Assembly (NCBI GenBank): GCA_020796225.1
Contig: CM036765.1
Coordinates: 30,160,066 to 30,224,065, forward strand
DNA: 64,000 nt
Source of the DNA: Arion vulgaris
Taxonomy: Eukaryota; Mollusca; Gastropoda; Stylommatophora; Arionidae
Reading direction: 5' to 3'
The position numbers and the translations under genes were made by a program. Below are positions 1 to 11,565 of this stretch, one piece after another. The notes beneath the pieces were generated by a model. It was not told the origin of the DNA and did not search any database. It worked only from the letters and a program-made list of their open reading frames with translations. How positions within the stretch are numbered: the stretch's first letter is position 1; each line of letters starts with the position of its first letter.

Positions 1-5
1 TCATG

Positions 6-98
6 AGTATCTTTTATTTTCTATGACTTTCATTTCATGTGTAGTATCTTTTTATTTTCTATGACTTTCATTTCATGTTAGTATCTTTTTTATTTGCC
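6..98. repeat. 37-bp direct repeat, about 2.5 copies
   Basis: The motif AGTATCTTTTTATTTTCTAT followed by GACTTTCATTTCATGT recurs at 6, 43 and 80, a 37-bp period. The last copy is partial. No coding potential. Confidence 0.8.
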
Positions 99-100
99 AC

Positions 101-291
101 GTCGATGATCAATTTATACTATATATGTAGATGGACTATACATAACGACAGTTACTTCGCTTATGTCGATCATACATTTGTACTCTATATTGTAGATGTA
201 GACTATACATAACGTCAGTAGCTTCACATATGTCGATCATACATTTGTACTCTATGCTGTAGATGTAGACTATACATAACGTTAGTAGCTT
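101..291. repeat. ~64-67-bp tandem repeat, three copies
   Basis: GTCGATCATACATTTGTACT followed by a stretch ending in ACTATACATAACG recurs at 101, 165 and 232. The copies are diverged and end near 291. They adjoin the 37-bp repeat, so the window opens in short-period satellite-like DNA. Confidence 0.8.
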
Positions 292-1012
292 CTGTCAGCT
301 GTTACTTCATAAACCGTCTGATATTTTCACCTCATTGAACTTTGACATGTTTTGGAAGGCTTGAACCTTAGAGTGGGTCGAACAGGTCCACAAATTAATG
401 GGGCTAAAAATGTATAGGAAAATGCCATATAAATTTACGATCGACGTCAGTGACGAGTTCAATCCACGGTATGGATAATGTTTTTTTTCTGTCGGGGCAT
501 AAAAGTAAAACATAACCTAAACAGCTTCGATGCGACTGCACTAAGCCATGCGGCCATTAATTTCACGGGCCCTCGTACCCCCTGCCCTACACGCCCTATA
601 AGGCGGTACTGCATGCAGTAATGACGTCAGTGACAAAATATGCGTAAATTAATTAGATGATACTGAACCACTTGAAATACCAGTACTAGGTGATACTACA
701 AATTTGTTAATTAACTATCTAATAAAATAAAATATTTTTACAATGAAAACAATTCGACTTGTGTCGTGGTGGAGAGAGAGGAGGGAGTGTACAGTATGCG
801 CTGCGCAGATCCGGCAATGTTCTTAAACAAGCATTGTTTGAGCCCTGTCTTCGGATTCTTCTCCATTCATTTCAACGGAATGAACACAAAGCATAAATTT
901 AGGTCATTCGATCAATAATGCTAATAGCTCTTTCAGTCGTGCTCAACGGATTTCCCAGAACTTTTAGTTCAGTTGTAGCTCATGAAATTTGATGGTTATT
1001 AAAACAAGATAT
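292..1012. other. no gene seen
   Basis: AT-rich unique sequence. Only short chance reading frames are present on either strand. I recognise no domain, RNA gene or repeat. Confidence 0.6.
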
Positions 1013-1020
1013 CTTCCTCG

Positions 1021-1184
1021 CAGTGGCGGCTCGTCATTAAGGGCCAGTGGGGCTGGGCCCCACCAAAAACAAGGTATAACGTATTTATTATTTTATACAT
1101 TAAAATATAATCTAACCGAAACCATGATATTTCCGAAAATTTCTGTCTGGCCCTATCAACAAAAATGATCACGAGCCGCCACTG
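1021..1184. mobile_element. hAT-type MITE, copy 1
   Basis: A 164-bp non-coding element bounded by inverted termini CAGTGGCGGCTCGT and ACGAGCCGCCACTG. It is flanked by a perfect 8-bp target duplication, CTTCCTCG, at 1013-1020 and 1185-1192. CAGTGG termini with 8-bp duplications are characteristic of hAT-superfamily non-autonomous elements. The inner termini, GGGCCAGTGGGGCTGGGCCC-like and TGGCCC-like, recur in the four other copies in this window. The perfect duplication suggests a fairly recent insertion. Confidence 0.9.
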
Positions 1185-1192
1185 CTTCCTCG

Positions 1193-2045
1193 TATTCATC
1201 ATCATCATCATCATGGTTTAGAACGCTGACATGAGTTGACGATCACTAAACTCAGAAAATACCAAAACGGCATGTCCGGAATATTGCTATACAATAGGAA
1301 GTGCTGAAAAATGACCGCATACAATACACATAACTTTTGAAATACTTTATCAAAATCAATATAGCAGAAGAATGTTGCAAATATAATGACCAGAAAATAT
1401 TACAAACGAGAATCTGTAGAAGGAAGTTGACGCATTCGTCCTTCTGAGCCGCTATACTGGCCCGCGATATTTGCTTTAAGATGACACAAAGTCAATATAC
1501 TGTCTTAGTTAGTAAACATTGCAGTATAAGTTTGTATGTAGGTAAACAAAAAATTACTATGTGTAAAGGTTAATCGAACATCACTGACAGATCAGATCCC
1601 CCCCCAAAAAAATTTTTACTTGAACAGTGTGTAGAATCCCATCGTGAACTTTAGTTTTTTTCTTTGCGTTCGTTCTTTATGACCAATTTTAATCACTCTT
1701 TGTGATATGTTTGATCTTTGCCAAGAACGTGTATACGTTGCACATTGGTTTGGTAGGCCGCTAGACACATAGACTTCTACACGTTTATGACACATGCATC
1801 CGATTTCAGCCAAATGTGAACTTTAATTAAGACAACTCTTCAATGCACAGTCAACACAATAAAAGGACGAAACAGACCAGTAGAATCATGGAGAATGACG
1901 GCGGAACTGGAAATAAAATATTGTGGACTGTTGAAGGATACCATAGGTAAAAAGACAGCAGACTGGCAGTAACGAGGATATCAACTTTGAATTCATTGTG
2001 TAACAACTATAACATGACGAGAAAACATATCGAGTAACAACGAAA

Positions 2046-2047
<2 letters not shown>
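1193..2047. other. no gene seen
   Basis: AT-rich sequence with a short GAT/CAT run near 1195-1215. Reading frames are short and show no recognisable protein family. Confidence 0.6.

Positions 2048-2099
<52 letters not shown>
2048..2099. repeat. (AT)n microsatellite
   Basis: About 26 uninterrupted TA dinucleotides. Likely polymorphic in length. Confidence 0.95.
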
Positions 2100-2100
<1 letters not shown>

Positions 2101-2886
2101 CTTGTGGTCCGTAATCCTTCTTTCTTCTTTATTTTCTTTAATCCTGTTTTGCCTCATAGCGTCAGGCTAAGATGAAATTTCCAGAACGGGTTTTTGTGTG
2201 CGTTTCATAAATACTGTTTTTCACCGCCTCTGTTATTCATCAGATTGATCTTTGCGTTGACGGTCTTTTGTTTTATGAAAACTTTAATCTCATAGTACAA
2301 AATAAAAAATTAAACTTAATTTTCGAAATGTTCCGTAATTGACGAACCTTATTGTTTTTATTTCTTAAGTATTCCAAGAGCTCTTATCTCACGTTCACTT
2401 TACTCCTATATTGTTTTGTTTGGTAAAATATGATGCATTGACACTGTTGTTTTCATGCATCTGCACAACTATCATTAATACAACTTTGTTTCGTAAAGTA
2501 ACAGTATATTGAGCTATATTTTTTAAGTCATGTCATCTCAAGTCTGCCAAAAATGATAACACTAATCGATAATTCATATACATAATTTCTGTTTTTGTTA
2601 ATAAGTTATGTGTTATTAATCAAAATTGATAGAATATGCATAAAGGCGATGAAAATGATGGGTAGTTGGGTTTACAGAAACTTAATTTACACGTAGTTGT
2701 TGATTTATTGTAGTTATTGAAAAATTGGTAGCATAAAGCTTGTTGATGTTTATTAAGTGACTTGAAGGTAGTACACTTTTGTTGATTTTATTATAGTTAT
2801 TGAAAGGGTAGCCTACACCTCTTGTTGATTTTAGACGCAATGTATTTGGAGTTAGACTTTAAGAACGACATTTGTAATCTGCGTAG
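2100..2886. other. no gene seen
   Basis: AT-rich intergenic sequence. Around 2700-2830 a motif like TTGTTGATTTTATTGTAGTTATTGAAA occurs about three times in diverged form. No gene recognised. Confidence 0.5.
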
Positions 2887-3051
2887 CAATGGCGGCTTGT
2901 GATCATTTTTGTTGGTGGGGCCAGACATTTTTTCCCTGGATAAATCATGGTTTTGGGTTGCTATATTTTAATTTATAAAATAATAAATACAATTAGACAT
3001 TATTTTTGGTGGTGTCCGGTCTCTTTGGCCCTTAATGACGAGCCGCCACTG
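2887..3051. mobile_element. hAT-type MITE, copy 2
   Basis: A 165-bp copy of the same MITE family in the opposite orientation to copy 1. Termini are CAATGGCGGCTTGTGATC (two changes) and ACGAGCCGCCACTG. The flanking octamers CTGCGTAG and TGTTTATC do not match, so the target duplication has decayed or one flank was rearranged. It looks older than copies 1 and 4. Confidence 0.8.
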
Positions 3052-3729
3052 TGTTTATCCAATGCTTTTTAAATGATATTAGTTTGAGACTTTTATTTAT
3101 ATATTTCTTGATTTATTCCATCATAAACAAAGATGTTATCATCACAACGCCCACATTTTCTTTTACGATCCCTACATAAAAAACACTATCAAACTACTGT
3201 GTTGGTTAATCACACTTTCTATAGCAAGACATTGCAAACATTTTGTTTCAGCTAGAGAAGACTATCGAGTCGATATTTGTGCTGTGCAGTGCAACGTAAA
3301 CCAACTATACTTGCACACAAAATGATCTTTCGGTCAATGCACACATGTAATCTTCTATCTGTCATCTTATCTACCAACCAGTTGTTTGCACAAATGTTGT
3401 ATGTATAGACAGTACAAGACTTGGGCACGGTTCGTCAAGATAAGAAGTGACGTGTTGTCTTCAAATGTTCTACAAGTATTGGTTGAGATATCTTGCAGCT
3501 TTCACTGTCACAATCAAATGTTGAAGTTGACGAGCTAAAATTGCTCTACTATTTCTAATCTCTCACAAAATAAAACACGCAGACCATGACAGCCGATACA
3601 ATAGGATAAAAATGAAAAGTAGTTTAAAAAGAGAAAGTGCACTACTCCTATGGGCGATTTTTAAGACGCCAGGCTTTAATTTATTTTCAATTTATAAACC
3701 GTATCTACCGAAAAACAGTATGGAGCGGA
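3052..3729. other. no gene seen
   Basis: AT-rich sequence between a MITE and a LINE fragment. No supported gene, RNA or repeat. Confidence 0.55.
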
Positions 3730-4200
3730 ACTGATAGGAAAACAAAGATCAGAATACTAAGAGCATGCATATTCCCAGTGGCAACGTATTGGTGTGAAGC
3801 ATGACCATTTAACAAGGCATGGAAAACATATATGTGCTTTTGAATATAAGTGTTACAGAAGTCCTTCTATATCATGACAGATAAGAGAACAAATAGATCT
3901 ATCCAGAAAGAACTCAAAATCAAAGAAAACTGGCTGATGCTACAAATAAGAAAGAGAAAATTGAGATATTTTGGACATATAAAAAGACATGAAGGGTTAG
4001 AGAAGACCATCATGGAAGGAGGCATATCGGCAAAGAGGTGAAGAGGAAGAGAAGATGGATTCAGGATGTAACTGATGATTTGAACATGACGGCTGAAGAG
4101 GTGGAACGTCTGGCCTATGAGAGAGAGAGAAATTTCGAAGGACTGTTGGGGTGGCAAAGTTTTGCTCAGGACAACATATTTAATGATGCTGATTTACCAA
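3730..4200 (+). mobile_element. RTE-like LINE, 3' coding fragment
   Basis: Conceptual translation with several frame breaks gives the end of a non-LTR reverse-transcriptase ORF. It reads TKIRILRACIFPVATYWCEA, then [30 protein letters not shown], then a basic RGRRRWIQDVTDDLNM stretch. The same order of motifs occurs in the better-preserved copies at 59.5-60.3 and 62.0-63.1 kb. The fragment is 5'-truncated and has stops, so it is inactive. Assignment to the RTE clade rests on motif resemblance only. Confidence 0.75.
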
Positions 4201-4334
4201 ACAGCTACACATATCCGTATTTATTCCCCATGTAGTTGTGGTTTTTGCATTTGATGTCAATGTATAATGGCGAATGTAAAGATAATAATTTCCGAATATG
4301 AAGCTTACATCAATTTGTCATCGTCTTTTTCTGA

Positions 4335-4935
4335 ATAATAATAATTCCTCTCGTACCGTTATACATTACATAGGGCCTGTAAGCAATTTCTCCATACCGC
4401 TCTATCTTGGGCAACTCGTTCAATCTCCTCCATGGAACTGAGACCGATATTTCTCTCCTTTTTCAGTTCGTTTTAAAGTTCGTTTCAGTGTCTCCTAATG
4501 TCGTCATATCTTTCTTGAACCCTTTGCATCCACTTCAATGCCTGCTTTGATATTCTTTGATCATTTCTTCTCAAAAGTATGCCCAACATATCTCCATCTT
4601 CTCCTTCATATAACAGTTGTTACTAGTGGTTGACCAGACATTTCTTCTCAAGATATGCCCAACATATCTCCATCTTCTTCTTCGTATAACAGTTGTTACT
4701 AGTGGTTGACCAGACATTTCTTCTCAAGATATGCCCAACATATCTCCATCTTCTTTCTATAACAGTTGTTACTTGTGGTTGACAGAATTTCTTCTCAAGA
4801 TATGCCCAACATATCTCCATCTTCTCTTTCGTATAACAGTTGTTACTTGTGGTTGACCAGACATTTCTTCTGAAGATATGTACAGAATATCTCACTTTCC
4901 CCTTCTTATAACAGATTGATTACTAGTGTTGATCA
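4335..4935 (-). mobile_element. LINE 3' end fragment with internal tandem expansion
   Basis: On the minus strand this reads as the C-terminal end of a non-LTR retrotransposon ORF ([18 protein letters not shown] motif, then a basic tail). It is followed by a 3' end containing GTATAACGGTACGAG and an (ATT)n tail at 4335-4346. The same 3' end, with the same kind of tail, occurs at 25458-25620 and 40555-40885. The part encoding the GHILRRN motif is amplified into a 76-bp tandem array at 4567-4935. Confidence 0.7.
4567..4935. repeat. 76-bp minisatellite, about five copies
   Basis: Units begin with CTTCTCAAGATATGCCCAAC at about 4567, 4644, 4720, 4791 and 4867. Each unit carries part of a LINE ORF on the minus strand (WRYVGHILRRN). 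The homologous LINE copy at 40.8 kb has this segment once, so the array appears to be an expansion of retrotransposon sequence. Confidence 0.85.
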
Positions 4936-6664
4936 GATATTTTTCTGATTACTAAATGCAATAATCCAATAATAATTGTTACTGCTGGGATCTACTTTTC
5001 TTGTATCATTGTTTCCATTTGTTAATCTGAAGAAAACTTGAACTACAAGTATGACCATCTGTACAAATGTGTGACCTGTTGGAGAATATGAATACACCGA
5101 CATTCAGATGTGCCTGTCCACAGTCAACTCTAATATTAGACCGCATAACTGACCGGCAAACCTGACCTAGTTTGAGTTGGGGGAGGGCTGTATTTTGTAT
5201 GTGTTTGATAGAGCACTGCAAGCTTTTTGAAATTTTATTCAATTCATAGTCCATGGTTTATTGATTGATGAAAAATATTACATAATATATCATTCGTGTT
5301 GGTTTTAAAATTAAGTCGTCTGTATATACACTGAATTTTGGTCACCGACCGTTTGGGTCTTATTTCCTCAAAATTGTTACCTAGTCTGATGCATTATGAC
5401 TTTATGGTTTGGCTGTGCTGTCATCTCGTGTGTACGGCTTAACATGGGTTCAACGTATGCGTTCACTCGTGTGGTAAACCACAACATGCCAGGTGGTTAC
5501 ATAGTATATAGAAGGAACGTAAACATAACAACAGCATTATGTGACTGATGTTGCAGTATCTTCATCTTCTTAAGTTCGGTTAATATTTATGTCATCAGGT
5601 TTATGACACGCCACTTCACAATTCATAAAAACAAAGTGTTCAAGCTTCAGTAACTATTTACATTTGACATGTGTTGAGAATATCATCATCCATTGCTTAT
5701 ACAAACAACTACACATGCCTTTTGTAAAAAATCTAGCTTTACAAATAGAATTAAATACATATGTTTTGAACCCATAAAATTGCATTTGATGGTATCAATC
5801 ATCTTCTTCTCTCTCTCTCTCTATCTATCTATCATCTCTCTCTCGTCTTCAGTTCATATTCATGCATTTGTTATCATTCTAACTGTGATATATAAACAGC
5901 CTTTGCCAAGAACGTTTTTTTATGTCACATCTTCAGTACCATTTGGAGCTCTGGTGCTTGTCCTTCGCCGACGATTCTATGTCCGATTTCAGTCAGCGTT
6001 TACTGGGCTCGCTCTCCGTTAGCCGTTGACTGTCCCCAGTCGACCTGCAAGGCAGCAGGTAACAATCTGAGTTATAATCATCAGAGCCAGCTGGCGTAGG
6101 CGATATTGAATCTTCACAAGTTTATGACACAAATTTAAGTAATCAATTCTTATGTTGACAATTTTCTGTGTCATGAAGTCAAGCTGTCTACAAGTAACAC
6201 TCTGTGTCATGAAGTCAAGCTGTCTACAAGTAACACTCTGTGTCTCTGTGGCGTAGAAGTAATGTTCTCACCACTCGCTCCGGAGGTACTCGGTTTGTGC
6301 CTCGCGTAGAGCGATCGGTGTATTTTTCCAGTGATTCCTGATCTCAGTGTAGGTTAGATCGAGTTCCTAGTTTTATCAGGGAAGAACTATGAAACTTAGG
6401 TCACGTGTTCAAGTTGAGAACGTAAAAGAACTATTAACAGTCAAAAATTGATACGAGTATGTTGCAAAGCCACTGTACATGCAAAAATTGATACGAGTAT
6501 GTTGCAAAGCCATTGCACATGCAAAAACCCTTTAAATGTGTCATTAAATTTCCTATAATAACTTTCAACATCTTCAAAATTACACCAGCGACCCTCGCCG
6601 GTTTTACGGAGTTAAGATCTGTCACTAAGATCTTCATGTGTAAGAAAAATTATCCCATTCAATC
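4936..6664. other. no gene seen
   Basis: No supported gene. There is a (CT)n run at 5810-5850. A 41-bp duplication begins with TGTGTCATGAAGTCAAGCTG at about 6168 and 6209. A second short duplication with GCAAAAATTGATACGAGTAT lies near 6443 and 6481. Reading frames here are short and unlike any family I know. Confidence 0.5.
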
Positions 6665-6831
6665 CAGTTTCGGCTCGTTATTAAGGGCCAGAGGGGCCGG
6701 GCCCCACCAAAAATAATATGTAACGTGCATTTATTATTTAATAAATTAAAATATAACATAGCCCAAAGCCATGATTTTCACGAAAATTTGTGTCTGGCCC
6801 CACAAACAAAAACGATCACGAGCCGCCACTG
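6665..6831. mobile_element. hAT-type MITE, copy 3
   Basis: A 167-bp copy, same orientation as copy 1. The left terminus is decayed (CAGTTTCGGCTCGT) and the right terminus intact (ACGAGCCGCCACTG). Flanking octamers ATTCAATC and ATTCTATC match at 7 of 8 positions, consistent with an 8-bp hAT target duplication carrying one later mutation. Confidence 0.85.
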
Positions 6832-7148
6832 ATTCTATCTAATTTACCTGTTGTCACTGTATTATAACCCTCATTTTTTTGGTACAGTATGCTGGATATA
6901 GGATAATTGCTTCTAGTTAATGATAGATAACGTGGTAGCGAATTTAAAGAATTCCTTCTTGGTCTCATCTTGTGAATGAAACTCAAACTACAGCTCTTTG
7001 TGCTAGACGACGAACAACGTTCTATCTCGTTGAAGGCAGCTCTTGGAATCGAGCATTAATTACTATAAGTGGACATTTCTGCTGTCAGTCAGAAAGGAAC
7101 ACTCACTTGTTCTGACATCCGGAATTAATTGAACTAAGCTGTAAACTT

Positions 7149-7258
7149 TCTTCGTCATGTCGATGTGAAATCTTCGTCATGTCGATGTGAAATCTTCGTC
7201 ATGTCGATGTGAAATCTTCGTCATGTCAATGTGAAATCTTCGTCATGTCGATGTGAAA
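7149..7258. repeat. 22-bp minisatellite, five copies
   Basis: Five head-to-tail copies of a 22-bp unit starting TCTTCGTCATGTCGATGTGA at 7149, 7171, 7193, 7215 and 7237, nearly identical (one C/T change). High identity implies recent expansion or homogenisation. Confidence 0.92.
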
Positions 7259-7380
7259 TGCAAAGGGGTAAACGACTACATTGCTTTCTCAAGAAAACAA
7301 TTATGGATAAAAACAACATTGTCGATTGTCAACTTTGGGAACAGAGAGCTGTAGAGATTCATACTCGTCAACGCCAACAT

Positions 7381-7505
7381 GCTCATCATATGATCATGAT
7401 CATGATCATGATTATGATGATGATGTTCATGATGATGATGTTAATGATGATGATCACTATGTTGATGATGAACTTGATAATGAGGATGATGAAGATGATG
7501 ATACC
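7381..7505. repeat. (GAT)n-rich microsatellite
   Basis: Imperfect GAT/ATG trinucleotide run. The methionine-rich and aspartate-rich frames across it are by-products of the repeat rather than genes. Confidence 0.85.
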
Positions 7506-7861
7506 ATCGCAGTGTAAATCCTTTATACTCAATTGAAGTACAGCAGTCAGAACACTTTAAAAATCAATAATAAACACTATATAATTGAATAATAGATAGC
7601 ATTGGAAACCAACTATAAAAACCTTCTAACAATATTTAACAAACGCACATATGGGGGAGTGGAGTGTTGAGTAAACAAAATATGCAATATTATACAACGA
7701 TGTCTAAAGAATTATGCATTTTCACGTGGATGTATTGTTCCCCTGTACACACAGCAGTTCACGATTATGAGTGAGCGACATGCTGTATTGAAAGCTCTCT
7801 AGTGGACGCATAGTAGGCTCTACAGAACCACCTATTCCATGATGATGCTTCGGTCATTGAA

Positions 7862-7955
7862 GTGATCTTGTGCCGAGGATGGGATCTTGAGATGAAGATG
7901 TGATCTTGAGACGAGGATGTGATCTTTAGGATGTGATCTTGAGACTGGAAGATCT
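7862..7955. repeat. short degenerate GATCTTGAGA repeat
   Basis: GATCTTGAGACGAGGATGT-like units of about 16-20 bp recur five times with small length changes. Confidence 0.65.
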
Positions 7956-7959
7956 TTCC

Positions 7960-9620
7960 CACCTTTTGGTCGCTCGAAATAGTGTTTATATATTCAATGT
8001 TGTCTCTTGTATAAACTTGACAGTCTTTTGTAGCTCAGTGAGAGGTCCAAGCAGTTTGTATTCCAGTTCTGTTTACTGGGCAGTGTGTATGTCCAAGTAG
8101 ATCACATTCAAAACAGTCTTGTAGTATCTGCTCTGCAGTCTGAAGTTCGTTTCTTGCATATGGTTTCGTTTCGCTGCTTGACATCCTGATTTCTGTAGTG
8201 AGCCTCTCAGACTTCAACAATCTTATTTGCTGAAGCAGACTATGCTCTTACTCGAAGGATGTGGGAAAGGAAAAAGGGAATGGGGAAATTTGAGCATAAT
8301 TTTTTCCCATGTCACTCATATTTGTTTAGTACGTCAACCAAGACCGTTTCCCCGGATGTTGCGTGAGGAACCAAACATGAGCTTGGTGAGAAAATGGGGA
8401 CTAAGTATGAACATGGCTATCCACAAACAGATGTCGATATGGATGACACTTTCCATGAGGTGCTATTCCACTTCATGAACCAAAACCTCACATTTTCATA
8501 TTACTACATCCAGCCATACAATTGTCACTTAGGCATAGTTCTACTTTCTAACGTTTTGTTGCTATATATAGCTTGCAGATAATATATGGGAACTCAATGT
8601 TATTGGTGGCTTTTTACTGTATGATCTTACAAGTGATCAACAGTGCATAAAATAATATTAGGGTGAATAGTAACAAATCTGTATATACTAAGATTATAAA
8701 TACCAAGGTCGTCAAGGTTGCGTAATCACTCAACAATACCCAAAATATGGATCACTGCAAATCTACACTACATGGTTGTCAAGCATGCATATTACCTTTA
8801 GTGATGTTTGTCACCCATTTTCTGACTTATCAAACTTTAGAAACTCTAAATTTAGAATAGGACACGAACTATTGTTCTGACTCTCTGATCAGGTCAGCTC
8901 AAGGTTACTTAACGTGCCGGACTTACGTGGTGTCCAAGGTGACGACATTCATTTTCGATATTCATATATTAAGATCAGTTTAAGATCATGACACGAATTT
9001 ACTCAGAAGATGATTATATATTCGGTACCAATTAAACAAACTCACTCGTTTTCTGTGTCCATCTGAAACCTCAGCTAAAATAACAAAACAATCATAGTTT
9101 CGTGGAATAATGACTGATTTCGGAACAAAATACATTTGATTTTCTTGATTAAAGTCCGTTTGACTAAAGTTAATCCCATGCAACTTTGACTAGAATTACA
9201 TTTGTTGTCTTCACAAAGGTCAGTCCCCGCACTGATTTGACTAGGATAACATTTACTGTCTTGCCTAGAGCCAATCCAGCGACGTTTTGACAAGGTTAAG
9301 GTTGTCTTGTGATACAGTGACTAATATACCATTTATATATTGACAACAGTCTGCCCCATGTTGTAATGACTCTAATAACATTTACTGTTCTTACATTGTT
9401 AATGTTACAATACTTCGTCTGGTATATGACACCAACAAAAGCAGGACATTTGTACATTTATAGAAACTGTACACCTGGCTCGGGGCTGAAAAGCTAATAT
9501 CGTCTGATATTTTAGCCGTGTCACTATGTTTTGAACGTTGCACATCGAGCTGGAAAGCGCGTGATCTGTTTCGTTGTCTGTTCAGGTCGTTATTGTTCGT
9601 ATTTTTTTAATCCAAATTTG
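7960..9620. other. no gene seen
   Basis: No supported gene. Around 9130-9400 a diverged ~60-70-bp motif (TTTGACTAGAATTACATTTG, then GTCTTCACAAAGG-like) seems to recur about four times, suggesting an old decayed tandem repeat. Confidence 0.45.
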
Positions 9621-9622
9621 TT

Positions 9623-10352
9623 GAGGCACAATCTACTTAGAGACGAGGCACAATCTACTTAGGACGAGACACAATCTACTTAGGACGAGGTACCCCATCT
9701 ACTTGAGGGACGAGGCATAATCTACTTAGGAAAGAGACAACATCTACTTAGGAACGAAACACCATATACTTAGGGACGAGGCACAATCTACTTAGGGACG
9801 AGGCACCATCTATTTAGGGACAGAGCACATCTACTTAGGACAAAGCACCATCTATTTAGGGAAGAGACAACATCTACTTAGAGACGAGGCACCATCTACT
9901 TAGAGACGAGGCACCATCTACTTAGGGAAGAGACAACATCTACTTAGGGACGAGGCCCATTACTTAGGACGGGCACATTACTTAGGGACGAGCACCATCT
10001 ACTTAGGGACGAGGGCACAATCTACTTAGGAAGAGACACATCTACTAGGACAGGCACCATTACTTAGGGACGAGGCACATCTACTTAGGACGAAGCACCA
10101 TCTATTGACGGGACGAGGCACATCTACTTAGGGACGAGGCACCATTACTTAGGGACGAGGCACAATCTACTTAGGAAAGAACAACATCTACTTAGGACGA
10201 GGCACAATCTACTTAGGAAAGAGACAACATCTACTTAGAGACGAGGCACCATCTACTTAGGGACGAGGCACAATCTACTTAGGAAAGAGACGAGACATCT
10301 ACTTAGAGACGAGGCACCATCTACTTAGAGACGAGGCACCATCTACTTAGGG
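9623..10352. repeat. ~22-bp minisatellite, about 33 units
   Basis: Degenerate head-to-tail array of units like ATCTACTTAGGGACGAGGCA followed by a C/A-rich base or two. GACGAGGCAC and AAGAGACAAC variants alternate. Unit length varies by small indels, so no long reading frame persists. No link to a transposon was recognised. Confidence 0.92.
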
Positions 10353-10513
10353 AACAAATGTGTGCAAATTAAAAGATTCGAAGTTCACTTCGTAGTTTCA
10401 GATCGATCACTGGACGTAAAACGTAAGTTTCGAGACGACGTGTTTAAATGACTTCGAAAATCGATAACTGTTCTTCATCGTCTTTTGCTGAAGTAAATGC
10501 ATGTGGATAGTAT

Positions 10514-10775
10514 CTTCTTCTTCTTCGGACGCTCCACTACGACCACTTGTTAACCACTCTGTGTGATTTGTATGGGATCTGAGCCTAACATCGATTGTAC
10601 GTTGTGCCAGTTATGCGCTTACAAGTAGACCAGCACATCCAATTTCTGAAAGATTTTTTATTTACTAGGCTAGCTTCCCTAGGTACTACATCAACCGCCT
10701 TTTACGACATGCCTTGTAGGTCGCAGTGGTACTATTCTTTACTTTCCTTGCGGACCCCCGGCAGCATACACACGG
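10514..10775 (-). mobile_element. GAA-tailed SINE-like element, copy A
   Basis: A 262-bp element whose sense orientation is minus, with a (GAA)n-type tail at its low-coordinate end. Its target duplication TGTGGATAGTAT lies at 10502-10513 and again just beyond the right end. That right copy is split by the hAT MITE at 10785-10944. Related full-length copies lie at 29465-29723 and 45578-45814 with the same ends. The sense 5' end resembles CCGTCCATGTGGTCTAATTG, which contains a possible pol III A-box; I could not identify a B-box. Confidence 0.8.
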
Positions 10776-10784
10776 TGTGGATAG

Positions 10785-10944
10785 CAGTGGCGGCTCGTGG
10801 TCATTTTTCTTGGTGGGGCCAGACCCAATTTTCAGAAAAATCAGTTTTTTTGAGTATTTACTATTATTTGTCTATTCCAGGAAGTTATTCCTCTTTTCGG
10901 TTTTTTGGGCGGCCCCATTGGCCCTTAATGACGAGCCGCCCCTG
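10785..10944. mobile_element. hAT-type MITE, copy 4, nested in a SINE target duplication
   Basis: A 160-bp copy with termini CAGTGGCGGCTCGT and ACGAGCCGCCCCTG, flanked by a perfect 8-bp duplication GTGGATAG (10777-10784 and 10945-10952). It interrupts the right target duplication of the adjacent SINE-like element, so it arrived after that SINE. Orientation is opposite to copy 1. Confidence 0.92.
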
Positions 10945-11076
10945 GTGGATAGTATAAGAGTTCTTAACAACCTTCCAGTTGTAATGTTAGTAACCTTTTC
11001 TTTGAATTCTCATATGTTAGTCATAGACATGAGATTTGTTTGTAGTTTGTGTGTCCTTAACAAGGAGATTCAAACA

Positions 11077-11237
11077 CAGTGGCAGCTCGTAACCATTTTT
11101 GCTGGTGAGGCCAGACAAATATTTTTGGAAAAATCATGGATTTGGGTAGTTATTTTTAATTTATAAAATAATAAATACACGTTACACATTATTTTGGTGG
11201 GCCCAGCTCACTGGCCCTTAATGACGAGCCGCCCCTG
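11077..11237. mobile_element. hAT-type MITE, copy 5
   Basis: A 161-bp copy, termini CAGTGGCAGCTCGT and ACGAGCCGCCCCTG. Flanking octamers TTCAAACA and TTAAAACA match at 7 of 8. It lies 132 bp from copy 4 in the same orientation but has an independent target site, so the pair is two insertions, not a tandem duplication. Confidence 0.88.
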
Positions 11238-11407
11238 TTAAAACATATGTATTGATTTAAATGTATAACTATTTCACTGATGTCATATCATGAAGCCCCG
11301 AGCAATGGACGAGATCAAAGAGAAAGATATTGGATACATTTGTTGGTTATTTATTGTCTGACATAAATAACATTTAGTTATTTATAAAACTGTTGATTTT
11401 GTGTCAT

Positions 11408-11565
11408 GAGACCATAAAGTCGAGAATCTGAAGTCGAGACAATGAAGTCGAGACTCTGAAGTCCAGATATTTAAGTCGTGACAATGAAATAGAGACCATG
11501 AAGTCGAGACCGTGAAGTCGAGACCGTGAAGTCGAGACCATGAAGTCGAGACCGTGAACTAGATA
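11408..11565. repeat. ~14-15-bp tandem repeat
   Basis: About ten degenerate copies of GAAGTCGAGACCATG / CGTGAAGTCGAGAC. The serine-rich minus-strand frame over it is a repeat artefact. Confidence 0.85.

Noticed and set aside
7231..7536. Methionine-rich and Asp-rich small proteins
   Set aside because: Products of a GAT trinucleotide run; no start context, splice support or homology.
9623..10352. Possible CRISPR-like array
   Set aside because: Units are contiguous 22-bp repeats with no unique spacers, in a eukaryotic context.
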